Shown piece by piece: positions 22,130 to 34,892 of a stretch of 64,000 nt of DNA. Each line of letters starts with the position of its first letter. Positions within the stretch are counted from its first letter, which is position 1. The notes under the pieces are model-generated. The model ran no database searches and was not told where the DNA came from. It saw only the letters and a list, made by a program, of their open reading frames with translations. Made by a program: the position numbers and the translations under genes. The stretch lies in assembly GCA_029891345.1 (NCBI GenBank), contig CM056993.1, positions 276,474,016-276,538,015 on the forward strand. The letters are read 5' to 3'. This DNA comes from Dryococelus australis (lineage: Eukaryota > Arthropoda > Insecta > Phasmatodea > Phasmatidae).

Positions 22130-22401
22130 CGAATTTAATTTAAAGGCCATCCAGATTTGATTGCGGGCTGCAAGCAGTGAAAGGGAGAAGACTAATCGGC
22201 CGGACCTTGTATGTGGCGGCCTGGATTGGGCGGCGGTCGAGAACCTGAATTTGAGGCTCCAGGGAGGAACTGCACGGCGATGAAGTAGCACAAGGTCTTG
22301 CGAACAACGTCCCTGCTGCCGCCGCTACAACCCAACAGAAAAATGTTAAGGCGCCTCGCTAGTTGTCACAGTATGCAGGTCCCGTTGTTATCAATTGCGT
22401 C

Positions 22402-22453
<52 letters not shown>
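22130..22453 (+). repeat. Unidentified GC-rich segment ending in a 50-A tract
   Basis: A moderately GC-rich 270-bp stretch runs directly into poly(A) at 22404-22453. This is how retroposed copies (SINE, LINE end or processed transcript) finish, but I do not recognise the body and found no target duplication. Confidence 0.4.
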
Positions 22454-22454
<1 letters not shown>

Positions 22455-22629
22455 ATGGACTAGTTCGATTTAAGTATTTTATAAACCACAGAAACGAAAG
22501 TCGATATCCTGCTGCCAGTTCAGAAACTTGGTTATTGAAATATTAATGTGGCCGTTGAAAATGAGAAAGACAAAAAAATCTACGTAAGTAATCCTCCCTC
22601 TGTTCACGATACTATAATATTCTTGTGTA

Positions 22630-22864
22630 TAGGCCGTTCACGGTGAGTGAGCACTTTTGAAGCCATAGTTACTTTTTTTCTTTTAATCAATGTATATCCT
22701 TCCGCCACTTGTTAATGTAAGCCCAGCCATGTGAGTAATAAACACAGTGTATACATTCACCATACCCAAAACCAGAAGTCCGAGGCCACAATGAAATGTA
22801 TTTATTGGTTATTATTTCTGACGAAACAGCTTCAAAAAGTGCTCACTTAACCGTGAACAGCCTA
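22630..22864. mobile_element. Family A2 MITE
   Basis: TAGGCCGTTCACGGTGAGTG to CACTTAACCGTGAACAGCCTA, with TA on both sides (22628-22629, 22865-22866). 235 bp, non-coding. Confidence 0.8.
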
Positions 22865-22866
22865 TA

Positions 22867-23870
22867 TAAAGATGTTTTTAATTTAAACTATACACACACT
22901 ACTGTATCGTTTCTGAAGACATTGATGTGTTAAAACCTACTCACCGCTTGAAATTCTGAGGGAAACAGAATACGCGTGAGGCTTGTTTATGCTATATTTT
23001 TCATCACCGTCTCAATGATTCCCTATGGCTGGACGTGACCTTGAGATATTTAATATTCCTTACTATGGACTGCTGCAGGAGGGGGGGGGGAGGTGCCTTC
23101 AGTGAGACACACTGAGTTGTCTGACCGAGGGCGTGATCAGAGGAATGGAGAGTAGAACTGGGTAGCCAGTTGACAAAACAAGGAGAATTGCAACATATTT
23201 TTTATTACCTCACGCCATTTCTTAGATTCCGCTGGTACGTTTTACTTGTGGTTTCGCTGTTATAACTGACAGACAACAGGCGGCTGTAGAAAGTCTTCAG
23301 TTTCCACGTGATAAGCTATGACGAAGGGGGGAGGGAGAGCATATTTCCACATATTTAGCGGGGTTTCACTTGAGTCACCGTATGCCAAGAGAGAGAAGTC
23401 TGCCTTAGGAGGTGCACACGCCGGTGCTGTACGAATGCTTTGGGTTCGTACCCCAGCAACGACAAACAGGGCATAGGCTGTTCGCCGTAAATTAGGCCTT
23501 TTATAACACTCTGTTATGGATCCACTTTCCTGTCCTTATAGCATAATTGCACTACATGTAATATTACCACCGTTATCAACTCTGTTGACTACATCCAAGC
23601 TTTGTTAAATGTACATGGATACCGCATTATTTCATTTTCAAATATGGTTTCCGGGCTACGGGAAGGGAGGAATGGGGGAGGTGAGCAGGAATATTCGCGT
23701 ATTTTACGCCTTCTCAGATCTCGGGTATACAGACGTAGAATCTTTTGGCTGGCAGCAGAGTGAAAATTGAAGATGTTCCACACAGAAAAGTCAGGCCACA
23801 GGGATAAGGAGCATACCAAATGTAGCAATTTTCAACACTCTAATTCGTTAGCGAAGCTGATTTCACATTT
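22867..23870. other. No gene recognised
   Basis: A poly-G run near 23081 and a tRNA-like B-box motif (GGGTTCGTACCCC) at ~23447 without a matching A box. Otherwise unremarkable. Confidence 0.3.
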
Positions 23871-24242
23871 GGCCCCTTGTAGCCCACACGCTGTAGTTTT
23901 CTGCCCGTCCGGTATCAGACCAGAATATTAAGCTTACAGATATGCAAACTCGTGTTTTCAGTGCGTGAACTCGCCATCCACACGTCTGTACTGTGCAACT
24001 TTTAATCAGACATTGTGCAAAGTGCATTGCAAAAATACACCAATATCAACTAGCGCCCGTCCGGCGAACGGAAGAAGTCGAGATTGCCACCGGGTACTAT
24101 CCGGCACCCGGAAGGTCATTTCCCGTCCGATCTCAATTCCGGATGGCGCGTAAAGGTGCATTAAACACAACGCGTTACTGAATTTCAGAGTTTTCCCGTC
24201 CGATATCGAGCGGGCGAAAATTGAAGAGTGTGCAACGGGCCT
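23871..24242. mobile_element. Harbinger-like MITE, ~372 bp
   Basis: Left end GGCCCCTTGTAGCCCACACG and right end GTGTGCAACGGGCC are imperfect inverted repeats of ~45 bp. They also share a GCCCG...CGATATC / GGTATC block. The right flank is TTA. The style resembles the element at 11777. No transposase was seen. Confidence 0.55.
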
Positions 24243-24302
24243 TAAGACATTTCAAATCAACTGTTTGAAATAATCCTTATTTGTATACAGTACTATGCCT
24301 CT

Positions 24303-24382
24303 GGTCGGCGAATTTTCTCACCTCATTTCACTCTCATCAGCTCTCAAGACATCGTCGTTAAGAGCCGTCCAAATATCTCAAC
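24303..24382 (+). mobile_element. SINE 3' fragment
   Basis: Matches only the tail of the tRNA-derived SINE (TCTCACCTCATTTCACTC, TCATCAGCTCTCAAGAC, GTTAAGAGCCG). The tRNA head is missing. Confidence 0.7.
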
Positions 24383-24398
24383 TTAATCCTAGCTTGTA

Positions 24399-24822
24399 TA
24401 GTCTCTTTGCGGTTTATTCACACTTTTTGAATCAAACCTTTTAAAAATTACCCCGAGTATGACGTGCTTGCTTGTTTCCTGAATATATCCTGTAGTACAA
24501 TCTTTTCATACTTGTGTTAACATCAACGTAAATTATTTTTAGATTAATTCAACTTTTACTTATACTCGATTTATAAGTTATAATATTTAATTTATAATTA
24601 ACGTTAACGAAAATAGGGAGAGTATAAGTATGCTAATAATACCCACTAATAAATAATTATGCAATATATTATTGCACTGAGTGTGCACGAATCTAGTACA
24701 TTGTTCCTTTGGTGTAATTTTCTAGACTCGGGTAAGCTTTGTTTGCATGAGGCGCAGGAATATCATGAAAGTAAAACTTTAGCAGGACTTCAGAAAAGTT
24801 GGAACTAACCGTGAATGGACTA
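24399..24822. mobile_element. Family B MITE
   Basis: Complete copy: TAGTCTCTTTGCGG at the left (TA at 24397-24398), TGACGTGCTTGCTTGTTTCC inside, CCGTGAATGGACTA at the right. Confidence 0.8.
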
Positions 24823-25537
24823 TGACACATATTCTCTCTCACTCGCCTCACTCACGAATTACTATAATAAAGAAACGGAAAAGCAGAATAAATAAAATGA
24901 TGTGATAAGACTTGCCGTCCCCATCATATATACTCATACAGGATGGGTCTGATAAACACTAACAATCTCCGCCTGCATATTCCTTAAGAAAAAATAAGCA
25001 TAAAACTGTAACGTTTAGTTGAACGAATATTTGCAACCACTGAAAAACCAGTCACAGTCATAATATTATGCCACAGAGAAAATAAGCGTTGCAATCATGC
25101 TATCGTATAAACGTCTGTGATGTCGAAAATAGACTGGTTTTCCAATGACGGATTATGAATGAGCATGTTAAAATGAACGAAATAGGTCGTCTTGCGTTAT
25201 AACTCGAAACCCCACCGTTTGCAAGGAATTCATGAACGAAGGTCGAAACCATTGAGTTACTGCTCCTGGAAGGCAATTAACGTGCACCTTGTAACGTGGG
25301 TGATCACCTCAAATTCAACACACATGTTACAGCGTCATTGTCCTGTATATCACAGTTCCATTAAAAATACTTTCTGTAATATTTACAAAGAACGTGTGCT
25401 TTAGTTTCACCTTCGAGCGTGCGTACCACACATACAAATCATCGTCGACCACACGTCGAATATTGTTTTTAACTTATTTTTCCATGAGTAATAGGTAGGT
25501 GGAGTTTGGCAGTGTTTTCAGACTCATCTTGCATATC
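24823..25537. other. No gene recognised
   Basis: Ordinary AT-rich DNA with no motif or repeat that I can support. Confidence 0.3.
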
Positions 25538-25957
25538 TAGTCTGCTCACGATAAAGTGGGAACTTTTGAAATCAATCTTTGAAAAAAGTCACTGCCTCCT
25601 CCCACATATATTTTAACGGGCACAGTGAGTGATATGCCGCCCAGTAAAGTTGGTAACGATGGGTGGAAAGTAGTTCCACATATTTACTTCGAATAAAAAA
25701 TGATAGGTAACCATTTGTGGAATTTTTTATTATTTCGTTCGCTTTCTGGTTTTTTTTTTTTATGGGTTTAAGTGTAAAAATTAGCAGATTTGTAAACTAT
25801 TTAATTTTCGTTTTACAGTTTCACTTGCCCAACTCATGAATAGTGATGAAGCCCATGACAATGATAATTTTACATATATCGAAAGAATGAACAATGTGCA
25901 TATAAGTAGATCTTAAGCGAGGCTTTCAAAAGTGCTCATTTTACTGCAAACAGCCTA
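25538..25957. mobile_element. Family A1 MITE
   Basis: Ends CTGCTCACGATAAAGTGGG and CATTTTACTGCAAACAGCCTA, with the A1 interior in the same orientation as 18865. Confidence 0.8.
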
Positions 25958-28838
25958 TAGATAAACATGCATATACATACACACATATACATAAACGCGT
26001 AAACACCGACATGAGAACTTTATGTTGGCAGCGAAGGCCCTGACGACTTATTAAAGATGTGGTGTTTACATTGTTAATAATGTCTGTTACTGCTCGCAGT
26101 TTCTTCTAATTTTAAGTAGGGTATCGTAAAATGGCGTAATAGGAACATATTAATGTTTGCAACCATTTCACAGCACTACTTGACCGACGCGTGTAAATGT
26201 CACTTTATACATGCGGGGAAAGAGTACGCAATGGACAAAAAGAAACAAAGAAAAGCTTGCAATAGCCATTAGTTATCTCAGAATCTCTTATGATTGTTAC
26301 TACGTCAAGCGATACCACAAAGCGTCGACGCCAGAATCAATCAGCCACAACTACTGTAAACCATGATTCACCGCAGCTTCCAGATGGCGCTGCTGATATC
26401 AAATACAGCTGTACCTATCTGTTTTTATATCGTTTCAATGCATTTTTATCGTAGGTGCCTACGATTATAAAGTGATTAACTTTAAAGGGTGTTTTTTTTT
26501 CAAGCCATTAGTCTTGAGGTCAAAAACTATCTACGTTACATATACCGCATTAGCTGGCTAAAAATATTATTACAGGACTGAATTAAACTCTTTCAATACG
26601 TAACTCGCCGTGTTGAAAGCGAATTTTGAAAATTTTTGGTAAAAAGTATTTCGCTTATATTTGGAAGTTTCCGGTTCGATATTGTCAGCAGTCACTATTG
26701 CTCTACGTGTAATATTCATTTGCAGCATACGTCCCGGGAAGTGAAGTAAACGAAACTAACAATAGCTTTAAAAAAAAGTAAAACTGAAGTAAGTAGACCT
26801 TAATGTCCTACGTTAATGCATAGAGTGAAATCATAGGAAACGGAACCCAGCAAAATAATGACTAAATATAAGGTCTACTGCAACTCGTCAAATCATTACG
26901 CTGTCGCGCATGGGATTTTTTCTTTGCACATAACTACTTTAACACTCGTCACTGGTATTTTGAGCAAGTTTACTAAGTTTTAAGCATGTTACTAAGTCAT
27001 TGTTTACAACAAGAACGCTTATATCTAAATGACCACATCTTCTGAATACCATTAGCTTATGGATACCAATTATGTTTACGTTCAAGCACAATTTTGATTT
27101 TCTTCGTGTCATTTATTTATTGTACTTATAATTGCTTTAGTGAGAGAATAAAAGTACAGAACCCAATCATTGCCGTCATAAATTTTGGCACCTAATTTAT
27201 AAGTATAAAACACCATAGTAAGCACATACATCTACAATGTGTTTTCATTCTCTCTTTCTCTTCAAATAAAGGAAATATGCTATGTCATGACATTAAGTGG
27301 TAAAGATGCCATTTACATACAGCCTATTAGTGTCGACCATGTAAAACCAGTACCTAATAATCCCACGATTTGAAATGATGGATAGTGTTCGCTCTGCATG
27401 TTCAGAGCTCCTGTAATTAATGTTAAGTACGTCGCCGTAATATGCGATGAAAACTAAGCTAGTGCAAGACACAACTGTGTCCCGCATCGACTGAAGAAAA
27501 TGTCCGATCACATGGCTGAGCTGACAAATGAGACCTCGATGACAGCAGAAAGTTACTTACCTAAGTATTTATGAATTAAGATGTCAAAAGTACGACCGCC
27601 AACTTCTCGAGGCACACAATCAATAAGCCGGTGAAGTATTACCAAGTTCGATGCTCAAGCAAAGAACCCGGGTATGAGAAACATCCCAGTAGCAAACACA
27701 AGCTGAAAAATAAAGCAAATACCTTTCGACTCTCTCGCTAATAATCTGCACCCGGTAAACTTTTGGAACACCATTTTGAAAATGTTGATTCCTAATTAAA
27801 ACATCTGGGTAATTTTTTTTCGTTAAACCTTGTGAGAATACCAACTATCCTTTGACACATTTATCTGGAGAAATCCCGTAAATATTAATTACAAGAAAAG
27901 GGAATAATAAACATACTTTCAGTAGCGTATAAAGCAAAAAGGAGAAACTTTTAATTAAAAATATTTCCGCAACTTTTCTAAAGCTAATACACCTCACATT
28001 AACTTTGAATTAGAGTACAGTATTTCCCACTTCTTGTTCCTCGCAGTTTGGGCCAAACTGTGACTTCTATCCGGTCACATAGTTTCAGTGTGCTAAATTA
28101 GAGCTTGAATATTATCATTACACTCTTCCGAAACTAATCAGAAATTTTTTTTTAACAACCAAAATTGTAGTATTTTATTGTATTTTCGAATATTCATTTC
28201 TGACGTGCTTGCGCTAATCGAGGATACGTAGAAATTACATGTCAAACGTACACCCAAATAAAGTGTACACGTCCAAGCTTTGTCCCAAATTTAAGCCCCA
28301 AAATTCTAGTACCATCGAGTTAACTTCTCTAAACAACCGCAATACAGAAGCTGGATTTCGCCAATTCGGCCAAAACTGCCTACACATTATCGTGAAAATT
28401 ATAATTATCTTATGTGTATCGCAAGTTAAAAATTATCGTTTTTTTTTATTTGACAAAAGAGAAAATAGCATATACGACGCATAACAGCCAATTACACATA
28501 TTATAGCGATCCAGACACAGTTAATATGCCTGAATTGTGTAGGTAGCCACTCACGTTGTATACTTATAAAACTGCTTAATAACGTTCATTGAAAATGTTG
28601 GCTATTTGTTGTACTTCGGCACCTACACATTTAACACTTCAGGAGACGATAATCGACTTTTCATATTTCCTTAAGCGAAAAACTATTATTAATTACCTAA
28701 GAATAATTGGAAGAGTAGATATGGCAAAAAAAAATCTACCATTGCACATTTATGAAATTACGCTATTTCGAAACGATCCAAAATTTTAATTGTAGGTACA
28801 CGCAAGAAGCTACGACTCTTGGCTATGTTTATGATGGA
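25958..28838. other. 2.9 kb without recognised features
   Basis: AT-rich sequence. Short open frames up to 81 codons show no family resemblance, and I see no inverted repeats of transposon type. Likely intron or intergenic. Confidence 0.35.
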
Positions 28839-28839
28839 T

Positions 28840-28968
28840 GAAAGAGGACGAGGAGAGAGGGAGAGGGAGAGGGAGAGGGAGAGAGGAGAGGAGAGGAGAG
28901 AGAGGATAGAACGAGAGAAAGGGAGAAGAGGGGGAGAGAAAGAGAGAGGGGAGAGAAAGAGCCCTTGT
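28840..28968. repeat. GA-rich low-complexity tract
   Basis: Degenerate (GAGAGG)n/(GGGAGA)n purine run. The open frame through it (28819-29025) is an Arg/Glu artefact. Confidence 0.9.
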
Positions 28969-29156
28969 TACGATACGCACTCAGACCACACGTTAGATAT
29001 GCTACCCAGCAGTGGTGTTAGCTAGGAAGGAGGGGGCAGCGTATACAATGCTCCTCTCAAAATTTAGTAAATGGGCACCCAAACTTGTTCTGTTCATCAA
29101 GATGTGTTGACATTCTGTATTCAACCTATAATGAAGTTATACTCGCATTTCTGATA

Positions 29157-29393
29157 AAGGCCGTTCACGGTAAAGTGAACACTTTTGAGGCCCTAACTAC
29201 TTTTTTGTTTCAGCCAATTTTTATCCTTTTAATATATTTCTAAATAAATATTATCATGTAAGTAATACACAGTGTGTGTATTCCACCGCACTCGGAAGTT
29301 AAAGTATAAGGCTAAAATAAAAAATATATTATTGACTATTATTCTAAATGAGAGGGCTTTTTCAAAAGTGCTCGCTTTACCGTGAACAACATA
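29157..29393. mobile_element. Family A2 MITE
   Basis: GGCCGTTCACGGTAAAGTG to CGCTTTACCGTGAACAACATA. This intact copy serves as the reference that shows where the Polinton (323) and Helitron (48468) inserted in other copies. Confidence 0.85.
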
Positions 29394-30713
29394 TACTTAT
29401 GTGCATCTTCGCTTTTGGGTCATAGACTTTTAGGCTGTATGTAATTTAGGTTTTGATCACATCAAAATTATATGTATACAGAAACAAAAATGTCTTAAGA
29501 GAGGCATGTAAAAGTACCCGCCCCCAAAAAGTCCTCCAGAAAGGGAGGCGTCTGATTGTCAGACACCCCCCCCCCCCCAACACTAGTTGAGGACGAACTG
29601 CAAGCTCCTGAGACGAAATTTATAGAACCGCTTTGAATTAGTAACTGGGACAACACATTATCAGAACTCTCTGTACTTGATGCGCTGCACGATTCCACTC
29701 GGTCTAGCGTTCGCATTAGAATCGGTACAAGGTCTACTACTTTACGCGCTCCTGATAAGATAAAGAGGTCATTTTACAATAGAAGCGGTAACACCGCGTT
29801 CATATTAATAACAGAAGCTACATAAAAAAAAAAAAAAAGTAAACGCACACATGCAGAAAGCCTGCCGGTATCGGCAGACATAAGATATGAAACAGCAGTT
29901 GCCCGAGGACACATCGCTGCATCGTTCCTTCCAGTTTGCTCCAAGCTAGTCCGACAGGAAGGGTGGCAGTTTCTAAGTTGCCAATCGTAGCCAAATTCGG
30001 CTACAAGTAGCATCGTTTTAAGTCGTGTATAAAGCATGCAGCATAATGGATACAGCTGAATGTCAAAATGTACCCAAATTGAGGATCGTTTTAGTGAGCA
30101 TTTTTTCGTAACTGATGCACTCATGGGCTATATTAGGGTTACTTCCTCTCATTCCCAATAAAAGTTACCACTAACACTCGGGGCCTTTCAATGTAAATTG
30201 TTCTCACTTTGTTCACTTCTAATGAAGAAGGTTCACACGGTATATTAACACAAGTTCGCAATGTTCAGAACTAGACTCAAATTTCCTCTTTAACTTGAAA
30301 AATCTATTTCATTACGCTACTAAGTAATTTATAGAAGTGTATTAGTTATTTACATTAATCAGACTAATTATTACTATCGTAATATGTGACAGTGCGAATT
30401 CTTCAGGTTTGGGGTGTAAGTTTATTTTATTTGTTTTTGCCTAATTACCGAATACATGTACCCAAAATTATTTTTCTTATTTGTCGACAACACTAGTTTC
30501 TATTTAGCAGCGAAAGAGGTAGAAAAAGAAGGCTGGTGTAGATGAAGACGGGGAGGCAGGAAGAGCTTAGGCGTTTGTAAGCAGGAGTAGCAGCAATAGC
30601 TAACCTACTGTAACTCTGACTATAAGGAAGCATTCATACATGCCCTTCAAAAGACTGCTATGTGCCATTTCCGGTACATAAAATTGCTCGCAAATAATAC
30701 CTGTGGAGTGGAG
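29394..30713. other. No gene recognised
   Basis: Contains a poly-C run near 29568 and a poly-A run near 29824. The minus open frames 29495-29716 and 29774-30124 have biased composition and no recognisable domain. Confidence 0.3.
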
Positions 30714-30952
30714 AGTTTTGGGCGGCTCTTAAGACTGGCGTCTTGAGAGTTGATGAGGATGAAGTGAGGAGAGTCTGGAGCAGCGCAGGAATGCAAGGGC
30801 AGGGGAAACGGGAGATCCCCGCGAAAACCCGCCGACCCGCGGCATCGTGCGGCACGATTCCCACGTGCAAAAATCCCAGAGCGTCCCCGCCGGGAATCGA
30901 GCCCGGTTCGCCTAAGTGGGAGGCGAGAAATCTGTCCACCGCGGCCACAAGT
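30714..30952 (-). mobile_element. tRNA-derived SINE
   Basis: Same family as 20165. Minus-strand head GTGGCCGCGGTGGACAG with the B-box region GGGCTCGATTCCCGG and body GTGCCGCACGATGCCGC. The A-box is partly lost. Confidence 0.8.
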
Positions 30953-31036
30953 TAGATCTGCAACAATTACGTGAATGCATGCCAATGGATTAAAATACAA
31001 ATGCTACTTTGTTTGTACTTTTCTCCTTTCTCTTAA

Positions 31037-31436
31037 CGGGCCTGCCTACCAAGTCGGCAGTCGCAAACTTTTAATAGGGAATCAACGTTAAACGAAATTT
31101 CTTCTCATTGCATCCATTTATTAAGATAACTATTTCAAACAATAAACACGTTGACGATATTTTATCAGAGAATACTGCTACATAATATTGTATTTGGGAA
31201 AAAAATATTTATCCATTTTTTTTGTTATATGCAAATTACAATATTTACATTTTATAAAAACATATTAAACAAAAAAATTGGCAAAATTTTTTAACGTAGC
31301 ATAATTCCTTAAGAAATTTCACGTAGAATACATTCTGTTTGAAATAGTTATATTTAAAATTGACGCAATGAGAAGGAATTTCGTTTAACATTGATTCCCC
31401 ATTTAAAGTTCGCGGCTCCCAGGGCCTGGTAGGCCG
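31037..31436. mobile_element. TTAA-flanked foldback MITE, 400 bp
   Basis: The first and last ~115 bp are inverted copies. CGGGCCTGCCTACC opposes GGCCTGGTAGGCCG, and GGGAATCAACGTTAAACG opposes its inverse at ~31380-31400. TTAA lies at both borders (31033-31036, 31437-31440), the target used by piggyBac-type transposases. The core is AT-rich and non-coding. Confidence 0.75.
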
Positions 31437-32204
31437 TTAAGGAATATGCGCAGGAAACCCCTCAAAATAACATTTTAAACAATGTTCACACTTTTTCTCT
31501 TTGAATATATGTACTTAATATGATAAAAGTAAAAAGTGGTTGGTCTACATAATTGTTTTTACCTTTCCTAGCGCAAAAAAAAAAGTCGTACTCCAAAAAC
31601 AATTATTTACTTAGATACGCCTATACGCAGAAACGCTTATTTTCCACGCAGTATTTTGCGGAGAGAATAACAAAACGGAATGGTTGGCGTTGCACTTTAT
31701 CTAGCAATTTTACTGCTTACTCCGAGATTTATTTGTCCTTTCTAGTCACGATACTATTATAGTTGAAAGAAAAGGTATCGGATAACTCGACCGTAAAATA
31801 CACTGCAGTACCTGTATGTATCTCATGTCCCCCATTTTCGTAACAGACAAGACCACAACAGCCCGAGCAGGTACCAGTTTACTTGGGAGGTCCCATTACA
31901 CTCAAGTTCACTGACACTGTTTAATTGTTGTACACTGCTAAGAAATCAATGAACTACCATCATAGGTTTCTTAACTTTTACAATGGGAAGGTGGGATTTT
32001 AGCACAAAGCTTTGCCATTCTTCGATGATAATCTTTTTAAGAAAGCCAGACGTCGCAGGGATAAAAAATTGTCAGAAAAAAATTTTCACGTAAACTTTCT
32101 AAACTGTAGTGAAAGCTTTTAACCCATACCCAGGTCGCACGGAAATGATACCACATACCAGGCTGCAAATAATACATGAATATTATGCGGTGCTACTGTA
32201 GACA

Positions 32205-32366
32205 GTTGGCTGCAGACATTAACTTTTGGGAGTGGTGAAAAGTATACACTGTGTGTGTAAGTCAGATGACAATGTTTATATAAAAAAGTGACAAGAACAT
32301 AGGAATTGGCCAAACGGAAAAATTCAGCAGGCCTTAAAAAATGCTCACTTTACCGTGAATCGCCTA
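32205..32366. mobile_element. Family A2 MITE, partial
   Basis: Right end CTTTACCGTGAATCGCCTA with ~160 bp of A2 interior (CACTGTGTGTG, GACAATGTTTATAT). The opposite terminus is missing. Confidence 0.65.
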
Positions 32367-33929
32367 TACCCCTCATTTGTCAGAAAAAAATTACCTCTCG
32401 CGCTTTCTCACAATACGTATACACTGATGTGAATTCCCGAACAATTTCTTACAGTGTATAGCAAGCTACAATGGCTCCTGATTATGTTACGCTGCGTTAC
32501 AGTGGTGTTGGACCAATTAGATGCGTTCTTCCTAGCCCGAATACAGAAGCTATCATGAGTGAACTCAGAAATCACGTGCAAAATAATTGATAAGGCTAAA
32601 AACAACTATCTGCAAATACAACACAAGAGTACATCACCTAGTCACGAATCTTATCTCAAGTTTCTGCCGTGCTACCTGAAAAACAATCACTTTGCCGTAT
32701 AAATTTATTAATAGAAAACATTTTTTAAAAACTGACCATATTAAAATAGCTTGAAAATACACGAAGGGGTTAATGATTTCAACCCCAAGTTGGTAACTAT
32801 TTCCATCCTTAATCTTTTCCTTCTTCCCGCATTTCGCATTCAGTTTTCCAAACAAGAGAGGCATTTACCTTCTTTTGAGTCAGATTTTCAACGAATGCCA
32901 TTTCTGAACCGTTTAGACTACAGCCTTTGGTTATGGCACAGGAGTTCCTCTCAGAAAAATCTTGCACATCTATTAACTGTCGCCATCGGGCACCTACTAT
33001 TGAATTTACTATATCACTTATGTATATTTTTGTGGTAGATTGAATGAATGTGGCGGAAAGGTGCAGGGGGCTCCTGGTGTATAAATAAACATAACACATT
33101 ACTAATTGTCTACTTCTATTTTTTCATACCTATCATCTAACCCCTTCCTCACCTAACTTTTTCTTCTCTTTTCCAATCACCAAACCGTTTATCAAATTAG
33201 TTTTATACTTTGTATTTACCCAACCTCCCTCCACGGCTTCCATTAAAATGTGTTCACCCCGTCACAAGTTTGCCAGTTCTGAATAAATACCCGTTAGAAA
33301 CTCAGCAGGTATTTACGAAACTCTGCATTACCTGCTCTTTGTGACTTCATTTCCAGCCCGCAGTTTTCCTCGGACCCACCACCTAGTTATGAACTGAAAT
33401 TTGTTCAGTAATTTTCTAAAATTTGGAAGCAAATAAAATTTGCATCCAAGGGAAATTGTAGTGGAACCCACCGCAAGAATCTACGTAACAGAAAAAGCTA
33501 TAACGACCATTTCATGAAAAAGGAGTCCAACAGCGCGAAAAATTCAGCACAACTTCAACATTAGGTTGATTTTACCGTGCAGCCGTATTCGAATTTGAAC
33601 TACTTTGAATAACTTTCGTTTCTGCGCATTGTCATTTCGATGTTAGTTTTCATACGTTGTTGTTGAGCCTTATGTCAGCACGGAAACTTATAGAATACTG
33701 ACAAACCCATTTACATGTACAGGATTACACAGGGACCGGTGCAGTTGGGAGAATCAAATTCAGAGAAAACTTGTACAGAAACGAATTTTACAAACCATTA
33801 AAAAATCGCTTGAGTATGCAACTCGACACACAATATACGACTCTTGATGACTTATATACGACTCTTGATGACTTCAGAAAGTTTCAATACCTAGCTTTTT
33901 AATGCCAAGAGAACTCGCATACTTGTATA
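32367..33929. other. No gene recognised
   Basis: AT-rich. A 20-bp direct duplication (ATATACGACTCTTGATGACT) occurs around 33835-33873. No conserved protein was seen. Confidence 0.3.
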
Positions 33930-34195
33930 TAATGCGTACAGAGGATAAGGCAGGTAGGGCTTACAGCCTCTTCGATAACGAGGTCATTAGAGACGGAGCG
34001 ATATGCCAACAGAAGCAAGAACGTGGAAGGATATGGCCTGTAGTAATGAACCATCCCAGCATTCCTGTACAGTTATTCCGGGAAAACCATAGAAAACCGA
34101 AAATCAGGACGGTCGAGCCGGGAATCGCAACACATGACCTGCCGACTGCGAATCCAGTAGTTTACCACCGCCGCCACCTCGCTCGTTTGGGAGTA
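33930..34195 (-). mobile_element. tRNA-derived SINE, second family
   Basis: On the minus strand it begins GCGAGGTGGCGGCGGTGG with a tRNA-like GTTGCGATTCCC B box. The body CCTGATTTTCGGTTTTC...GGTTTTCCCGGAAT resembles the widespread insect SINE body, ending in CTGTAAGCCCTACC. It differs from the GGCCGCGGTGGC family. The plus open frame 33902-34228 is a chance translation. Confidence 0.6.
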
Positions 34196-34209
34196 GAAAA
34201 AATTTCTGA

Positions 34210-34634
34210 TAAAGGCTGTTCACTATAAAGTGAGCACTTTTGACATCAACCTTAGAAAAAAGTCACTGCTCCTAGCTGCATATATTGTAACGGGCGCACT
34301 GAGTAACATGCACCCAGTAAAGTTGGTAACGATGGCTGGGAAGTAGTTCCATACCTTTACGTCGAATAAAAAGTGTTAGGTGACTATTCGTGATAGCTAA
34401 AATTATTCCTTTCGCTTTCTGTTCTTTTGTTAATGCATCGAAGTATAGAAATAACCAGATTTGTAAAGTATTTTCGTTCCCAGTAATTACAGTTTCACAT
34501 GACCGACGTATGAATAAAGTTATGGGGCCCATAGTAATGTTAATTTTGCATAAGGCAGAAAATCTATACAACATGTATACAAGTAGATCTTAAGCAGGGC
34601 TTTAAAAAGTGCTCATTTTACCGTGAACAGCCTA
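34210..34634. mobile_element. Family A1 MITE
   Basis: GGCTGTTCACTATAAAGTGA to TTTACCGTGAACAGCCTA, with a complete A1 interior including GTTTCACATGACCGACG. Confidence 0.8.
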
Positions 34635-34892
34635 CTTGTGTACTACTTTCACTTGCTGGAGTCGCTGGGGAAAGAGAGACTGAGAGGCGCGTGGCGTGCA
34701 CAGAAGTACGTGCTCCGCATACAGTTCTTGCTCCACAATGCACACTTGTCTGAGTGAGCTCCACTTGAACAGACAGCTCGCGGTATTGCCTAACATATTT
34801 TAAGCGTGTCCGCGAACTCTTTAGAAAAAAAATAGGACCCTGCGTTTACTCTGTGCCAACCAAGCGTCCCCGTTGTTTAAAAAGCTTAACTT

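Noticed and set aside
23395-23470. tRNA gene
   Set aside because: A B-box-like motif is present, but no A box or cloverleaf can be drawn. The same applies near 37170, 41252, 41407, 49594 and 58885.
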